Part shown: positions 27,443 to 35,831 of the stretch, piece after piece
Numbering within the stretch: the stretch's first letter is position 1
Layout of the letters: every line of letters begins with the position of its first letter
Source: Cupriavidus sp. BIS7
GTDB taxonomy: Bacteria; Pseudomonadota; Gammaproteobacteria; Burkholderiales; Burkholderiaceae
Direction: 5' to 3'
Assembly (NCBI RefSeq): GCF_000292345.1
Contig: NZ_ALOU01000047.1
Coordinates: 62,001-126,000, forward strand
DNA length: 64,000 nucleotides
Program-made: the position numbers and the translations under genes
Notes under the pieces: generated by a model
Database searches by the model: none
Told to the model about the DNA's origin: nothing
What the model saw: the letters and a program-made list of their open reading frames with translations, nothing else

Positions 27443-28723
27443 TCGTCGCGCAGGCCATCCCGTTGGTCGGGCAGCACAATGCCCGGCACTCATCTCATGA
27501 GCGCACCAAAGACCGCCACGCCGGGAGCCTTCCCGGCCCTGACCGAGCCACCTGTTCGGCGCTATCTCTATGGACAAACGGCTTCCGTCCTGGGCAGTTG
27601 GACTCAAAACATCACGCTTAACTTGCTGCTATGGGAGATGACACATGCAGCGTGGCAGCTTGGGCTTCTGAACTTCCTGCTGCAGGGTCCTTCGCTGCTC
27701 GTATCCCCACTTTTCGGCGCCCGACTGAGCCCAACAAGTGCGCGCAGCACGGCATTCCGAATACTCCTCTGCTCCTTGATAGTGGCCGCCATACTGGCTG
27801 CGACGCAATTCTTCGGGTTGCTCGGGCCAGCGATTGTCACTGCAGCCGCGCTCGTGTGCGGAATACTGGCGGCAATGGAAATGCCGACCAGGCAGCTCCT
27901 ACTCACCACGACCCTCGAGGACAAGAGCTCACTCGGAAGCGTTATTGCTCTCAATACACTGGTGTTCAATGTGGGACGCATGATTGGTCCCGTCATCGCG
28001 GCATACCTTTTCATGCACGCTGGCGCCAGCAGTGGCTTCGCTCTGAACGTCATTGGACTGACGACGATGCTCGTATGTATTCGCTCGCTGCCAACCGACA
28101 CGCGCCTCCAATCAGTCGCGGTCAAGAGCGGAGGATTGCGCCACGCCGTTGCCTATGCGCGTGCGGACAATCTTGCACGCCAATGTCTTCCCGCACTCGC
28201 CCTGCTGGGCCTTCTGGCTGGTTCATATCAAACACTCATTCCGGTCCTGTCACATCGATTTGGTGACGCGGCGCGATTTACAGGCGTTTTTTTCGGCTGC
28301 GCGGGCGCCGGCGCGATGCTGGCTGCGCTGTTGCTGTCCTCACACATCATGAACGCGCGCAGGGCGATGCAAGCCCATGGTGCCGCACAATGGCTCGCTG
28401 TCCTCGCGTTAGGCGTGATTTCGCTCGCAAGCACACCCTGGTTCGCAGGAGCCGGCTTTTGCGCGCTTGGCTTGTCACTGACCTTATTTGCAACTACTAC
28501 CAACTCGACGCTTCAGCGAAACTGCCCTAGCGAACTGCGCGGTGGCATTGTGGGACTGTATGGGATGGCCTACCTCGGCACGATGCCCCTAGGCCATTTG
28601 TTGATGGGGAACGTTGCGAACCTGGTGGGCGAGCAAGCCGCCTTCGGTCTCATGTCCGTCAGTCTAGCGCTTAGTCTCGGAGCACTGCGCATATTTGGCC
28701 GACCTGCATCGGTGGAGCGCTAG
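27437..28723 (+). CDS. MFS transporter, probable exporter (EntS-like group)
   Basis: Up to 428 residues with about 12 hydrophobic segments (WQLGLLNFLLQGPSLLVSPLFGARL, LLCSLIVAAILAATQFFGLLGPAIVTAAALVCGILAAMEM, GLLAGSYQTLIPVLSHRFG, FFGCAGAGAMLAALLLS). The pattern PTRQLLLTTTLEDKSSLGSVIALNTLVFNVGRMIGPVIAAYLF is typical of the MFS_3/EntS-like group of exporters. The start is uncertain: the ATG at 27437 lies inside the operator and has no Shine-Dalgarno, while ATGs at 27479 and 27500 are alternatives. It is divergent from the IclR gene. A role exporting a toxic intermediate or excess amino acid of the neighbouring pathway is plausible. Confidence 0.82.
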   Translation: MKSSRRPSRWSGSTMPGTHLMSAPKTATPGAFPALTEPPVRRYLYGQTASVLGSWTQNITLNLLLWEMTHAAWQLGLLNFLLQGPSLLVSPLFGARLSPTSARSTAFRILLCSLIVAAILAATQFFGLLGPAIVTAAALVCGILAAMEMPTRQLLLTTTLEDKSSLGSVIALNTLVFNVGRMIGPVIAAYLFMHAGASSGFALNVIGLTTMLVCIRSLPTDTRLQSVAVKSGGLRHAVAYARADNLARQCLPALALLGLLAGSYQTLIPVLSHRFGDAARFTGVFFGCAGAGAMLAALLLSSHIMNARRAMQAHGAAQWLAVLALGVISLASTPWFAGAGFCALGLSLTLFATTTNSTLQRNCPSELRGGIVGLYGMAYLGTMPLGHLLMGNVANLVGEQAAFGLMSVSLALSLGALRIFGRPASVER

Positions 28724-28962
28724 GTAGCAAGAGCGAAGACTGTAAGGTTTGGAGCCGTTTTACCCCGACCCATGCTTGGTGCCAACTTCGAAGGAAGCGT
28801 GGCTCAGGGTGTCGCTCAAGGGTGGGCAAATTCTCGCCCTTGCTGATTAACGGCCCGCCAGAATCAAAACCTGCGCTACAACGCATTGGCCGTCTGAACT
28901 GCAAATACCCGCTTTCGGCGCTTGCCCTCTTGGATGCGCCAACGCCGTTCAAGAGGTCAAGC

Positions 28963-28998
28963 CTCTACCATTCACAAGACTTCCCGCGAATGGTAGAG
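28963..28998. repeat. 11-bp inverted repeat between convergent genes
   Basis: CTCTACCATTC (28963-28973) pairs perfectly with GAATGGTAGAG (28988-28998) around a 14-base loop. It sits between the MFS stop (28723) and the converging aldolase stop (29013). No T-run follows on either strand, so it is at best an atypical or rho-assisted terminator. Confidence 0.5.
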
Positions 28999-29012
28999 AA
29001 TCCTCAAGCCGA

Positions 29013-29798
29013 TTAGTCCTGATAGCTCGGGTCAATACGGTTCAACTTACGCAGCATTGCAGGCCACTCCATGAGGCCGAATGGTCGGCGCGTGCCTGGC
29101 AAGTAGTTCTTGCGCGTATCCTCAACAATTTCCGAAGGCACGGTCGTCAGTTCCTTTCCGCAAGCCAGCGCGGCAAGCTGCGCCTTGCAAACCTGTTCAA
29201 AACGCTGCATTGCGTTGAATGCCTCGGCAGTGGTGCCCGTTGCAACGAGCAGACCATGGTTGCGCAGAACCAGGTAGTTTTCTTGCCCCATGTCGCGCAA
29301 GAGCGATGCTTTCTCCCGCTCGTCGAGCACGATGCCCTCAAAGTCGTGATACGCAACACCCGCGAAGCGCATCGAAGTTTGAGTCAGCGGCAGAATGCCA
29401 CACGCCAGCGAGGATACCGCCATCCCCGCTACAGTATGTGTGTGGGCAACACAACCAACATCCGGTCGCGCCGCGTGAATCGCGCTGTGAATGACGTAGC
29501 CAGCGCGATTCACACCATACTTCAGGTCGCCGAAGTCAGGGCTGTAGAGAATCTCCCCGCTCTCATCCACTTTGATGAGCGACGAGGCAGTGATTTCCTC
29601 GTACAGCATGCCATACGGATTGATTAGGAACGCATTCTCGCCAGGCACCCGCGCGGAAATGTGGTTAGCGGTCAGGTCGGACAGACCATAGATATCAAAC
29701 AGTCGGTAGCACGCGGCCAAATCCACACGCGCCTTCCACTCCTCTGCAGAGACTTTGTCTCGAAGCGATGGAAGCTGCAAATTGGATGCACCAGTCAT
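29013..29798 (-). CDS. class II aldolase/adducin family protein
   Basis: A 261-residue zinc-type class II aldolase. Motifs: ACYRLFDIYGLSDLTANHISARVPGENAFLINPYGMLYEEITASSLIKVD (substrate and phosphate loop), VAHTHTVAGMAVSSL (His metal ligands) and YLVLRNHGLLVATGTTAEAFNAM (third His). Related enzymes include fuculose-phosphate aldolase, decarboxylases of hydroxyphthalates, and many of unknown substrate. The start has AGGAGA eight bases ahead. It is the last gene of the seven-gene operon beginning at 36986, and could cleave or decarboxylate a 2-oxo-hydroxy acid made by the preceding dehydrogenase. Confidence 0.83.
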   Translation of the reverse strand: MTGASNLQLPSLRDKVSAEEWKARVDLAACYRLFDIYGLSDLTANHISARVPGENAFLINPYGMLYEEITASSLIKVDESGEILYSPDFGDLKYGVNRAGYVIHSAIHAARPDVGCVAHTHTVAGMAVSSLACGILPLTQTSMRFAGVAYHDFEGIVLDEREKASLLRDMGQENYLVLRNHGLLVATGTTAEAFNAMQRFEQVCKAQLAALACGKELTTVPSEIVEDTRKNYLPGTRRPFGLMEWPAMLRKLNRIDPSYQD

Positions 29799-29823
29799 AT
29801 TGTTCTCCTAGCTATCGTATAGC

Positions 29824-30843
29824 TTACTTAACAGCGTTTCGTAGAAGCAGCCCATCACGCCAACGGACCAGGTTATCGAGGAAGATTTCCCCGACTTCTG
29901 CGTAGTGTCCCGTTGTATGACCAGCCGTATGGGGGGCGATAACTACCGTAGGAAGAGTCCACAACGCCGAATCTGGGCTTAATGGCTCTTTCTCGAATAC
30001 ATCCAGGAAGGCACCACCAAGGTGCCCTCGACGCAGAGCGCCAATTAGGTCGTTCTCGACCACGACTTCGCCGCGAGAAACATTCACCAGAATCGCTCCC
30101 GGCGGCAACAAAGCAATGGTGTTCCGGTTCATTAGCCCGCGCGTGGTGGGCGTCAAGGGGCAAGCAAGTACCACAACAGAAGCTTTCGGAAAAACGGTAG
30201 CGATATCCGCGAAGCTGACAGTCTGCGCCACCCCCTCTACTGGCTCTCGTGTCCTGCGTACGCCGATGACCTTCATGCCGATAGCACGCAGCAATCTGGC
30301 GACCTCCTGGCCGATAGGACCCATGCCGACAACGGCAGCGACTTGCCCTTTCAATTCGTTGGGTGCCCGCTCACCTAATAGTGGCTCCCAGCATTTCCGA
30401 CGCTGCGCATCGACCAGCAACGGTAGCTTCCGTGCGATAGCTAGCACCCCCAGAAGCGCCATCTGTGCCACTGCGCCGGCGTTTGCACCAGAACCCGTCG
30501 TCACCATTACATTTCGCTTTTCCAACTCAGCGAAGATGGGGCGGTCGGCGCCAGCAGAGTGGGTCTGCAACCACGTAAGCCGTGGCGAAGCCCGCATGGC
30601 GCCGTAGAACTCGAGGAGCGTAGGCGCCAAATCTGTCTTGCCAGAGTTACCGGTCACATCGCGCGACAAGAATGCAATCTGCGCCTCGCCAGCGGCGCTG
30701 CTCTCGAGCGCCAACTTTGGCGTTATGAGCCTGTGCGGACGACTCGCCAGTACCTCGCTGATACGCGAGCCAAACGCTTCGATAGCAGCGCTCGACATCA
30801 AAAGCGTCAGTTCTTCTGTCGCCGTACCAATCTTGCCGTGCAT
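29824..30843 (-). CDS. D-isomer specific 2-hydroxyacid dehydrogenase
   Basis: A 339-residue NAD(P)-dependent dehydrogenase. The cofactor fold is VAAVVGMGPIGQEVARLLRAIGMKVIGVRR. The catalytic residues are in ILVNVSRGEVVVENDLIGAL (Arg), FLDVFEKEPLSPDSALWTLPTVVIAPHTAGHT (Glu and His). It interconverts a 2-hydroxy acid and a 2-oxo acid. The start follows the alpha/beta hydrolase stop by two bases and the stop is 25 bases before the aldolase start, so the three genes are coupled. The N-terminal domain is more divergent than the core, so substrate prediction is not possible. Confidence 0.86.
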   Translation of the reverse strand: MHGKIGTATEELTLLMSSAAIEAFGSRISEVLASRPHRLITPKLALESSAAGEAQIAFLSRDVTGNSGKTDLAPTLLEFYGAMRASPRLTWLQTHSAGADRPIFAELEKRNVMVTTGSGANAGAVAQMALLGVLAIARKLPLLVDAQRRKCWEPLLGERAPNELKGQVAAVVGMGPIGQEVARLLRAIGMKVIGVRRTREPVEGVAQTVSFADIATVFPKASVVVLACPLTPTTRGLMNRNTIALLPPGAILVNVSRGEVVVENDLIGALRRGHLGGAFLDVFEKEPLSPDSALWTLPTVVIAPHTAGHTTGHYAEVGEIFLDNLVRWRDGLLLRNAVK

Positions 30844-30845
30844 AC

Positions 30846-31727
30846 TCAGCGCCTTCCCTCTATGGCCGGAGAAAACCAGCGCAGTAGGAGCACATTAACT
30901 TCGTGCGGCCGTTCATACTGCACCCAATGACCGGCACCAGGAATCAAGCACCAATCGCTGCCATAGACATCCGCCGCGAGTCGCTGTGCAGCCTCGTACG
31001 GCTCAGCAGTCACGTCGTGTTCGCCCCATACAAGCAGTGTCGGCCCCTGGTAATCCTCCAACGCCGCTGCCAGAAAAGGATGCCGAGAAATCGCCTTGCT
31101 TCGAAATCTGGTGGCCTGGCAAGCTCGTTCATGGACTTCCATGGCAAGCGAGTCGATACTCGCATCGTCGTGCAGCATGAGTGCACGCAAGTTGTGCCGC
31201 AAAGCGCCCTTTGCTTCCACGGGGTCATCGACCCGCCAGTCACGCATTTCCAGGCTCTGTCGTCGAACGCCGCCGTGTCCAGCCGGGCCTAGCAATGCGA
31301 GCCTCTCCACATTGCCGCAGCGAGCTGCGACATTTGCAGCCACGAGACCTCCGAACGAGAAGCCAACCAGCAGGATTGGCTCATCCGAGCCAAAGAGCTC
31401 CTCGATACAGGCGCATACCGTCTTTACCAGCCGTTCAAACCGGTCAGTTGCGTGGGCCTCCCCGGGCAAGGCGTCTGAATCGCCAAAGCCGGGCAGGTCC
31501 GGCAGCCAGAGCGTATGGGAGCCCAGGAGCGCTTCGATATTCCGCACCCAATGCAACCAACTTCCGTGGCCCCCATGAATGAGTACAAGTGGCGGCCCGC
31601 TACCGAACCGCCGCCAAACGACTTCCTGCCCACAGACGTTGACTCTGTGTACTTCGCAGAGCGCTTCAATCCGAGCGATAACCTCGCTCGGGGTAGACGC
31701 TGAAGTCGGGAGTCGCTGCTTTGTCAC
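30846..31727 (-). CDS. alpha/beta hydrolase
   Basis: A 293-residue hydrolase. The oxyanion loop is PLVLIHGGHGSWLHWVRNIEALLG, the nucleophile elbow ILLVGFSFGGLVAANVA (Ser), the acid in LLVWGEHDVTAEPYE, and the His in IPGAGHWVQYERPHEVN. The fold resembles C-C bond hydrolases and small-ester hydrolases of aromatic and alicyclic degradation. Its ATG overlaps the stop of the acyl-CoA synthetase gene (ATGA), so it functions with that enzyme, perhaps as a ring-opening or thioester-cleaving step; the substrate is unknown. Confidence 0.85.
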   Translation of the reverse strand: MTKQRLPTSASTPSEVIARIEALCEVHRVNVCGQEVVWRRFGSGPPLVLIHGGHGSWLHWVRNIEALLGSHTLWLPDLPGFGDSDALPGEAHATDRFERLVKTVCACIEELFGSDEPILLVGFSFGGLVAANVAARCGNVERLALLGPAGHGGVRRQSLEMRDWRVDDPVEAKGALRHNLRALMLHDDASIDSLAMEVHERACQATRFRSKAISRHPFLAAALEDYQGPTLLVWGEHDVTAEPYEAAQRLAADVYGSDWCLIPGAGHWVQYERPHEVNVLLLRWFSPAIEGRR

Positions 31728-33811
31728 GACCGCAGGACCAGTGCATCAACCGCAACGACGCCTTGCCCTTCCGGGAGCACCATCATCGGGTTAACTTCGG
31801 CTTCAGCAATACGGAGCTCGGGCTTCACTGCCAACTGAGACAATGCAGACACTGCCTGGGCCAAGGCTTCCAAGTCACCACGAGGACGACCACGGAGGCC
31901 AGACACCGTCTTCAGCGCCTTTACCTCGGCAATCATCTCCCGTGCGGTCTCGACACTCACAGGAGCCAGTCGGATGCTCCGGTCTCGGGCAACTTCTGCC
32001 CAGATGCCACCAGCAGCCAGCATGATGATGGAACCTGCTTCAGCATCAATACGATAGCCGACGAGTACTTCGGTGAGCCCCTTTGTCATGGGCTGCACGA
32101 GCACCTCTTCGCACCGCTTCTCCGGCGCACGCTCGGCCAGGTTGGTGCGCAGCGTTGCAAGGGCTGTTTCCAGACCAGCATGGTCTTGGATGCCCAAAAC
32201 AACGCCCCCCACTTCCGTCTTATGGGGAATGTCTTCAGAGCAAACCTTGGCAACAACTGGGTAGCCAAAGCTGAGTTGCTTTGCCGGGCCCTGAAGTGGC
32301 ATCGTCACGGCTGGGGCATGGGGCACGCCGACAGCATCAAGCACCTCATACGCCTGTGCTTCGCTGAGCGTCCGTACCGGCGCGTCCACGGCTTGGGCGG
32401 TAGGTTGCTCGCCGGGCGAGCGACGCGCAAAGAGGGCCGCAATCGCATCAGCGCAAGCCTCAGGCGAGCGGAAGCACGGCACTCCGGCTGCGGTCAGCGA
32501 GGCCAAGGCTTCCGGTGCGTCAGGCACCAGCATCGCTGCCAGAGGCTTGGCACTCAATGCACTGTCGAGGATGGGCTTCACGGCCAGTTGAGGTTGGAAG
32601 CGAGCGGATGAGCCCACCACCGCGAGGACCAGGTCGAACTCCGGCGCCTGGAACATGATGTCCAGCGCTCCCTTCATGACATTGTAGTTGGTGCCCGCAA
32701 GCGTCAGGTCCAGCACGCGACCGGCCGACACTGAGATGCCGGCAGCTTCGAACTTCGCCAGTGTTTCGGCCGAAGCGGGCTCGACCACGACGTCGCGGAT
32801 ACCCAGTTGGTCCACCGCCATGGCCGCGCCACCACCCGTCGTGGTGACCACGCCTACGCGCTTCGGTGCCGAAACACCGGAGAGCGGGATACGCTCAGCC
32901 AGCGGGAAGGTCTCAAGCAGCGCTTCGAGAATACCGACGCGGGCGATGCCGAGGTCCTTGAGGAAGGCGTCAGCAATATCGTCTTCACCGGCGAGTGCGC
33001 CAGTGTGTGTCGCAGCCATTTCAGCGGCTGCTGCCGAGCGACCCAGCTTGTAAGCGATAACCGGTTTGCCCCGCTTTGCCGCTTCGACGGCGAAGGCGCG
33101 CAGTTTGTCTCCGTGCCGCAAACTTTCCAGGAACAGCAAGTACCCACCAATGCCCGGGTCGTCGAGCGTGGCCGCACAGATTTCGCCGACGCAGAGGTCC
33201 GATTCGCCACCCACCGAAACCAGACCTGCAAAGCCAACGCCACGCGCCTTGCCGCGAGACACGAGCGAGCCAATCATGCTTCCGCTGTGCGAAGCTACAA
33301 ACACTCTCCCTTGGGGCAGGTCCGGCTCGGCAAAGGCCGCGTTAGCCGTCAGCACCAGGCCTGCACGCGGATTTACCACACCCAGACTGCTCGGCCCCAG
33401 AATGCGCAGACCAGTCTTACGCGAGATGTCCGTCAGAGCCGCTTCCCGTGCAGCACCCTCAGGGCCGGACTCCGAGAAGCCGCTCGCCAGAATCGTCACC
33501 ACCTTCACGCCGAGACCGGCGCATTCTTGCACTGCCTCGAGCACCGTGTTGGTTGGCGTGAGGATGAAGACATGCTCCGGTACTTCGGGCAGGTCTGCAA
33601 GGCTGGGATAGGCAGTCTCGCCCTGCACAGATTGCCGGTTGGGGTTAATCGGATAAATCTTCCCCGCGAAGCCCGCAGCGCGTAGGAACTTGAGCGGTCG
33701 GCCGGCCGTCTTGCCTGCATCATCCGATGCGCCGAAGAGTGCCACGCTGCGTGGAGCCAGCAGCGCCTGCGCAAGAGCAGCGTCAGGTTGAATGGTTGCG
33801 GTCGTATTCAT
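31724..33811 (-). CDS. acyl-CoA synthetase, ADP-forming type (single chain)
   Basis: A 695-residue two-subunit fusion similar in layout to the enzyme at 3923. The CoA-binding domain is SVALFGASDDAGKTAGRPLKFL, the ligase domain contains AEMAATHTGALAGEDD (phosphohistidine), and the ATP-grasp domain FGYPVVAKVCSEDIPHKTEVGGVVLGI. I chose the ATG at 33811; the longer frame to 33928 is read-through over the receptor gene. It lies ten bases after the Bug gene. The two synthetases are clearly diverged, so they probably activate different acids. Confidence 0.85.
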   Translation of the reverse strand: MNTTATIQPDAALAQALLAPRSVALFGASDDAGKTAGRPLKFLRAAGFAGKIYPINPNRQSVQGETAYPSLADLPEVPEHVFILTPTNTVLEAVQECAGLGVKVVTILASGFSESGPEGAAREAALTDISRKTGLRILGPSSLGVVNPRAGLVLTANAAFAEPDLPQGRVFVASHSGSMIGSLVSRGKARGVGFAGLVSVGGESDLCVGEICAATLDDPGIGGYLLFLESLRHGDKLRAFAVEAAKRGKPVIAYKLGRSAAAAEMAATHTGALAGEDDIADAFLKDLGIARVGILEALLETFPLAERIPLSGVSAPKRVGVVTTTGGGAAMAVDQLGIRDVVVEPASAETLAKFEAAGISVSAGRVLDLTLAGTNYNVMKGALDIMFQAPEFDLVLAVVGSSARFQPQLAVKPILDSALSAKPLAAMLVPDAPEALASLTAAGVPCFRSPEACADAIAALFARRSPGEQPTAQAVDAPVRTLSEAQAYEVLDAVGVPHAPAVTMPLQGPAKQLSFGYPVVAKVCSEDIPHKTEVGGVVLGIQDHAGLETALATLRTNLAERAPEKRCEEVLVQPMTKGLTEVLVGYRIDAEAGSIIMLAAGGIWAEVARDRSIRLAPVSVETAREMIAEVKALKTVSGLRGRPRGDLEALAQAVSALSQLAVKPELRIAEAEVNPMMVLPEGQGVVAVDALVLRS

Positions 33812-33821
33812 GATTACTCGA

Positions 33822-34802
33822 TTAATCCAACGTGACTTTGACAGTTTTGAAGACCTTCGCCATGTGGTCGACGTCCTTGTCGATATAGGCCTTGAATTCG
33901 GTGGCACTGCTGCCCACGAGCACCCCACCCTGTGCCTGGAGAGCGTCCTTCATCTCCTTCGACGTGGCGGCTTGCGCAACGGCCTTCTGAAGCTTTTCAA
34001 GGATTGGCTTCGGCGTGCCCGCCGGAGCGAACAAGCCGCTCCAGGAGTCGACATCGAATCCAGGCAGACCGGCCTCCTCCATGGTGGGCACGTTCGGCAG
34101 CGAAGGCAACCTCTTCGGTGCTGCCACAGCAATCGGACGTACCTGGCCACCCTTGAGATACGGCATCGCCGATATAGCCGTCATGAAGGCCATTGACACA
34201 TTGCCGGCAATCAGGTCGGTCACGACGGCGGATGCACCCTTGTACGGGACATGAATAAGGTTGAGTCCAGCCTGCTGCTTCAGCAACTCACCTGCGTAGT
34301 GCTGCGTGCCACCGTTGCCGGTGGAGGCAAACGACAGCTTGCCGGGCTCCTTCTTCGCAAGTGCGATGAGTTCCTTCAGGTTGTGCGCCTGCAGCGTCGG
34401 GCTCACCGCCAGAATCACCGGTGCTGACATGACCTGGGAAATCGGCTCAAAGCTCGTCTTGACGTTCCATTTCAGATTCTTGTAGACGAATCCGTTGGAA
34501 GCAATCGGTGCTGCCGCGAAAAGCAGGGTGTAGCCATCCGGCTTCGCGGAAGCGACCGCCTCGGATGCGATATTCGAACCCGCCCCCGGCTTGTTTTCCA
34601 CTACGAAGGACTGTCCCAGCGACGTCGACAGTTGCTTTGCCAAGAGGCGAGCGACTACGTCAGTCGGACCACCGGCCTGGTAGCCAACGAGCAGCCGGAC
34701 AGGACGGTTCGGATAGTCGGCCGGGGTCTCCGCCGCTGCCGCGCCCCAAGCCAGTGCCAACACAACGGGGGCGACGAATTTGAAAGCGAAATTCAACTTC
34801 AT
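33822..34802 (-). CDS. Bug family tripartite tricarboxylate receptor
   Basis: A 326-residue receptor with signal peptide MKLNFAFKFVAPVVLALAWGAAAA. Key loops are RPVRLLVGYQAGGPTDVVARLLAKQL and VVENKPGAGSNIASEAVASAKPDGYTLLFAA. It is closely related to the receptor immediately upstream (34807-35790): both share GYxAGGPTDxxARL, NKPGAGSNxASE, and the ending of the form SxEFxAYxxK. The pair looks like a tandem duplication that has since diverged, giving two ligand specificities for one operon. Confidence 0.9.
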   Translation of the reverse strand: MKLNFAFKFVAPVVLALAWGAAAAETPADYPNRPVRLLVGYQAGGPTDVVARLLAKQLSTSLGQSFVVENKPGAGSNIASEAVASAKPDGYTLLFAAAPIASNGFVYKNLKWNVKTSFEPISQVMSAPVILAVSPTLQAHNLKELIALAKKEPGKLSFASTGNGGTQHYAGELLKQQAGLNLIHVPYKGASAVVTDLIAGNVSMAFMTAISAMPYLKGGQVRPIAVAAPKRLPSLPNVPTMEEAGLPGFDVDSWSGLFAPAGTPKPILEKLQKAVAQAATSKEMKDALQAQGGVLVGSSATEFKAYIDKDVDHMAKVFKTVKVTLD

Positions 34803-34806
34803 TTTT

Positions 34807-35790
34807 TCAATCCAACGATAGCTTGATAGAACGCGCAAAGGCGGTGCCCTGCGTAACTTCCTTCTTCAGGTAAGCCGAGAACTCCTCAGGGGTACTGCCA
34901 ACAACAGTCGCCCCCTGTTCCTCGAACGATTTACGTACGTCCGGTTGCTCAAGGATTTTCCGCACTTCCCGACCTAATTTTTCGACGATTTCCTTTGGCG
35001 TACCGGCAGGAGCAAACAGTCCATTCCAGGAATCGAGCTCTACCCCTTGCACGCCAGCCTCGGCCATCGTTGGCACGTTCGGCAGTTGAGGAATGCGGCG
35101 GTTGGAAGTTACGCCAAGCGGTAGCAGCTTGCCGCTCTTGAAGTAGGGCATCGCACTGAGCACGGTCATGAAATACATGTCCGTTTCGCCGCCCAGCACT
35201 GCAGTCACCGCCGGTCCACTTCCTTTGTAGGGAACGTGCAGCAAGTCGATGCTCGCCTTGCTCTTGAACAGTTCACCCGCGATATGAGGCACCGACCCCG
35301 GGCCAGACGAGGCGAACGTGTACTTGCCCGGCTCTTTCTTGGCCTTTGCAACGAGTTCCGAAACCGTCTTGACTTGGACCTTCGGATTGATGGCAAGAAC
35401 AGCCGGAGCTGACATCAGGCGCGAAATCGGCTCAAAGCTCTTTAGCGCGTCGTAACGAATGTTCTTGTAGAGAACGCTGTTCCACGTAAGCTGTGATGCG
35501 GCAATCATCAGCGTGTAGCCATCAGCCGGACTCTGCGCAAGCATTTCGGAGGCGACGTTCGACCCAGCACCTGGCTTGTTATCCACGATGAATGACTGCC
35601 CCATGGATGCTTGCAGCTTCGCTGCAATGAGCCGAGCTGTCAGGTCAGTGGGCCCTCCCGCCGGATACCCGACAAGAATACGGACAGGTTTGTTGGGATA
35701 TGAGCTGACGCTGGGTTGTGCCTGGCTTAGCGCTGGCATGAGCGAAGCGGCCATCACCAGCGCTGTAGCGCTGCCGATTTTTGCAAACAT
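34807..35790 (-). CDS. Bug family tripartite tricarboxylate receptor
   Basis: A 327-residue receptor starting MFAKIGSATALVMAASLMPALSQA, then YPNKPVRILVGYPAGGPTDLTARLIAAKL and FIVDNKPGAGSNVASEMLAQSPADGYTLMIA. It is separated from the next receptor by only four bases and from the upstream acyl-CoA dehydrogenase by 41. No membrane subunits of a tripartite tricarboxylate transporter are in the operon, so it must share TctAB encoded elsewhere. Confidence 0.9.
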   Translation of the reverse strand: MFAKIGSATALVMAASLMPALSQAQPSVSSYPNKPVRILVGYPAGGPTDLTARLIAAKLQASMGQSFIVDNKPGAGSNVASEMLAQSPADGYTLMIAASQLTWNSVLYKNIRYDALKSFEPISRLMSAPAVLAINPKVQVKTVSELVAKAKKEPGKYTFASSGPGSVPHIAGELFKSKASIDLLHVPYKGSGPAVTAVLGGETDMYFMTVLSAMPYFKSGKLLPLGVTSNRRIPQLPNVPTMAEAGVQGVELDSWNGLFAPAGTPKEIVEKLGREVRKILEQPDVRKSFEEQGATVVGSTPEEFSAYLKKEVTQGTAFARSIKLSLD

Positions 35791-35831
35791 ATGATGTCTC
35801 CAGATGTTCTTGATTTCTGCTTACGTACGCG

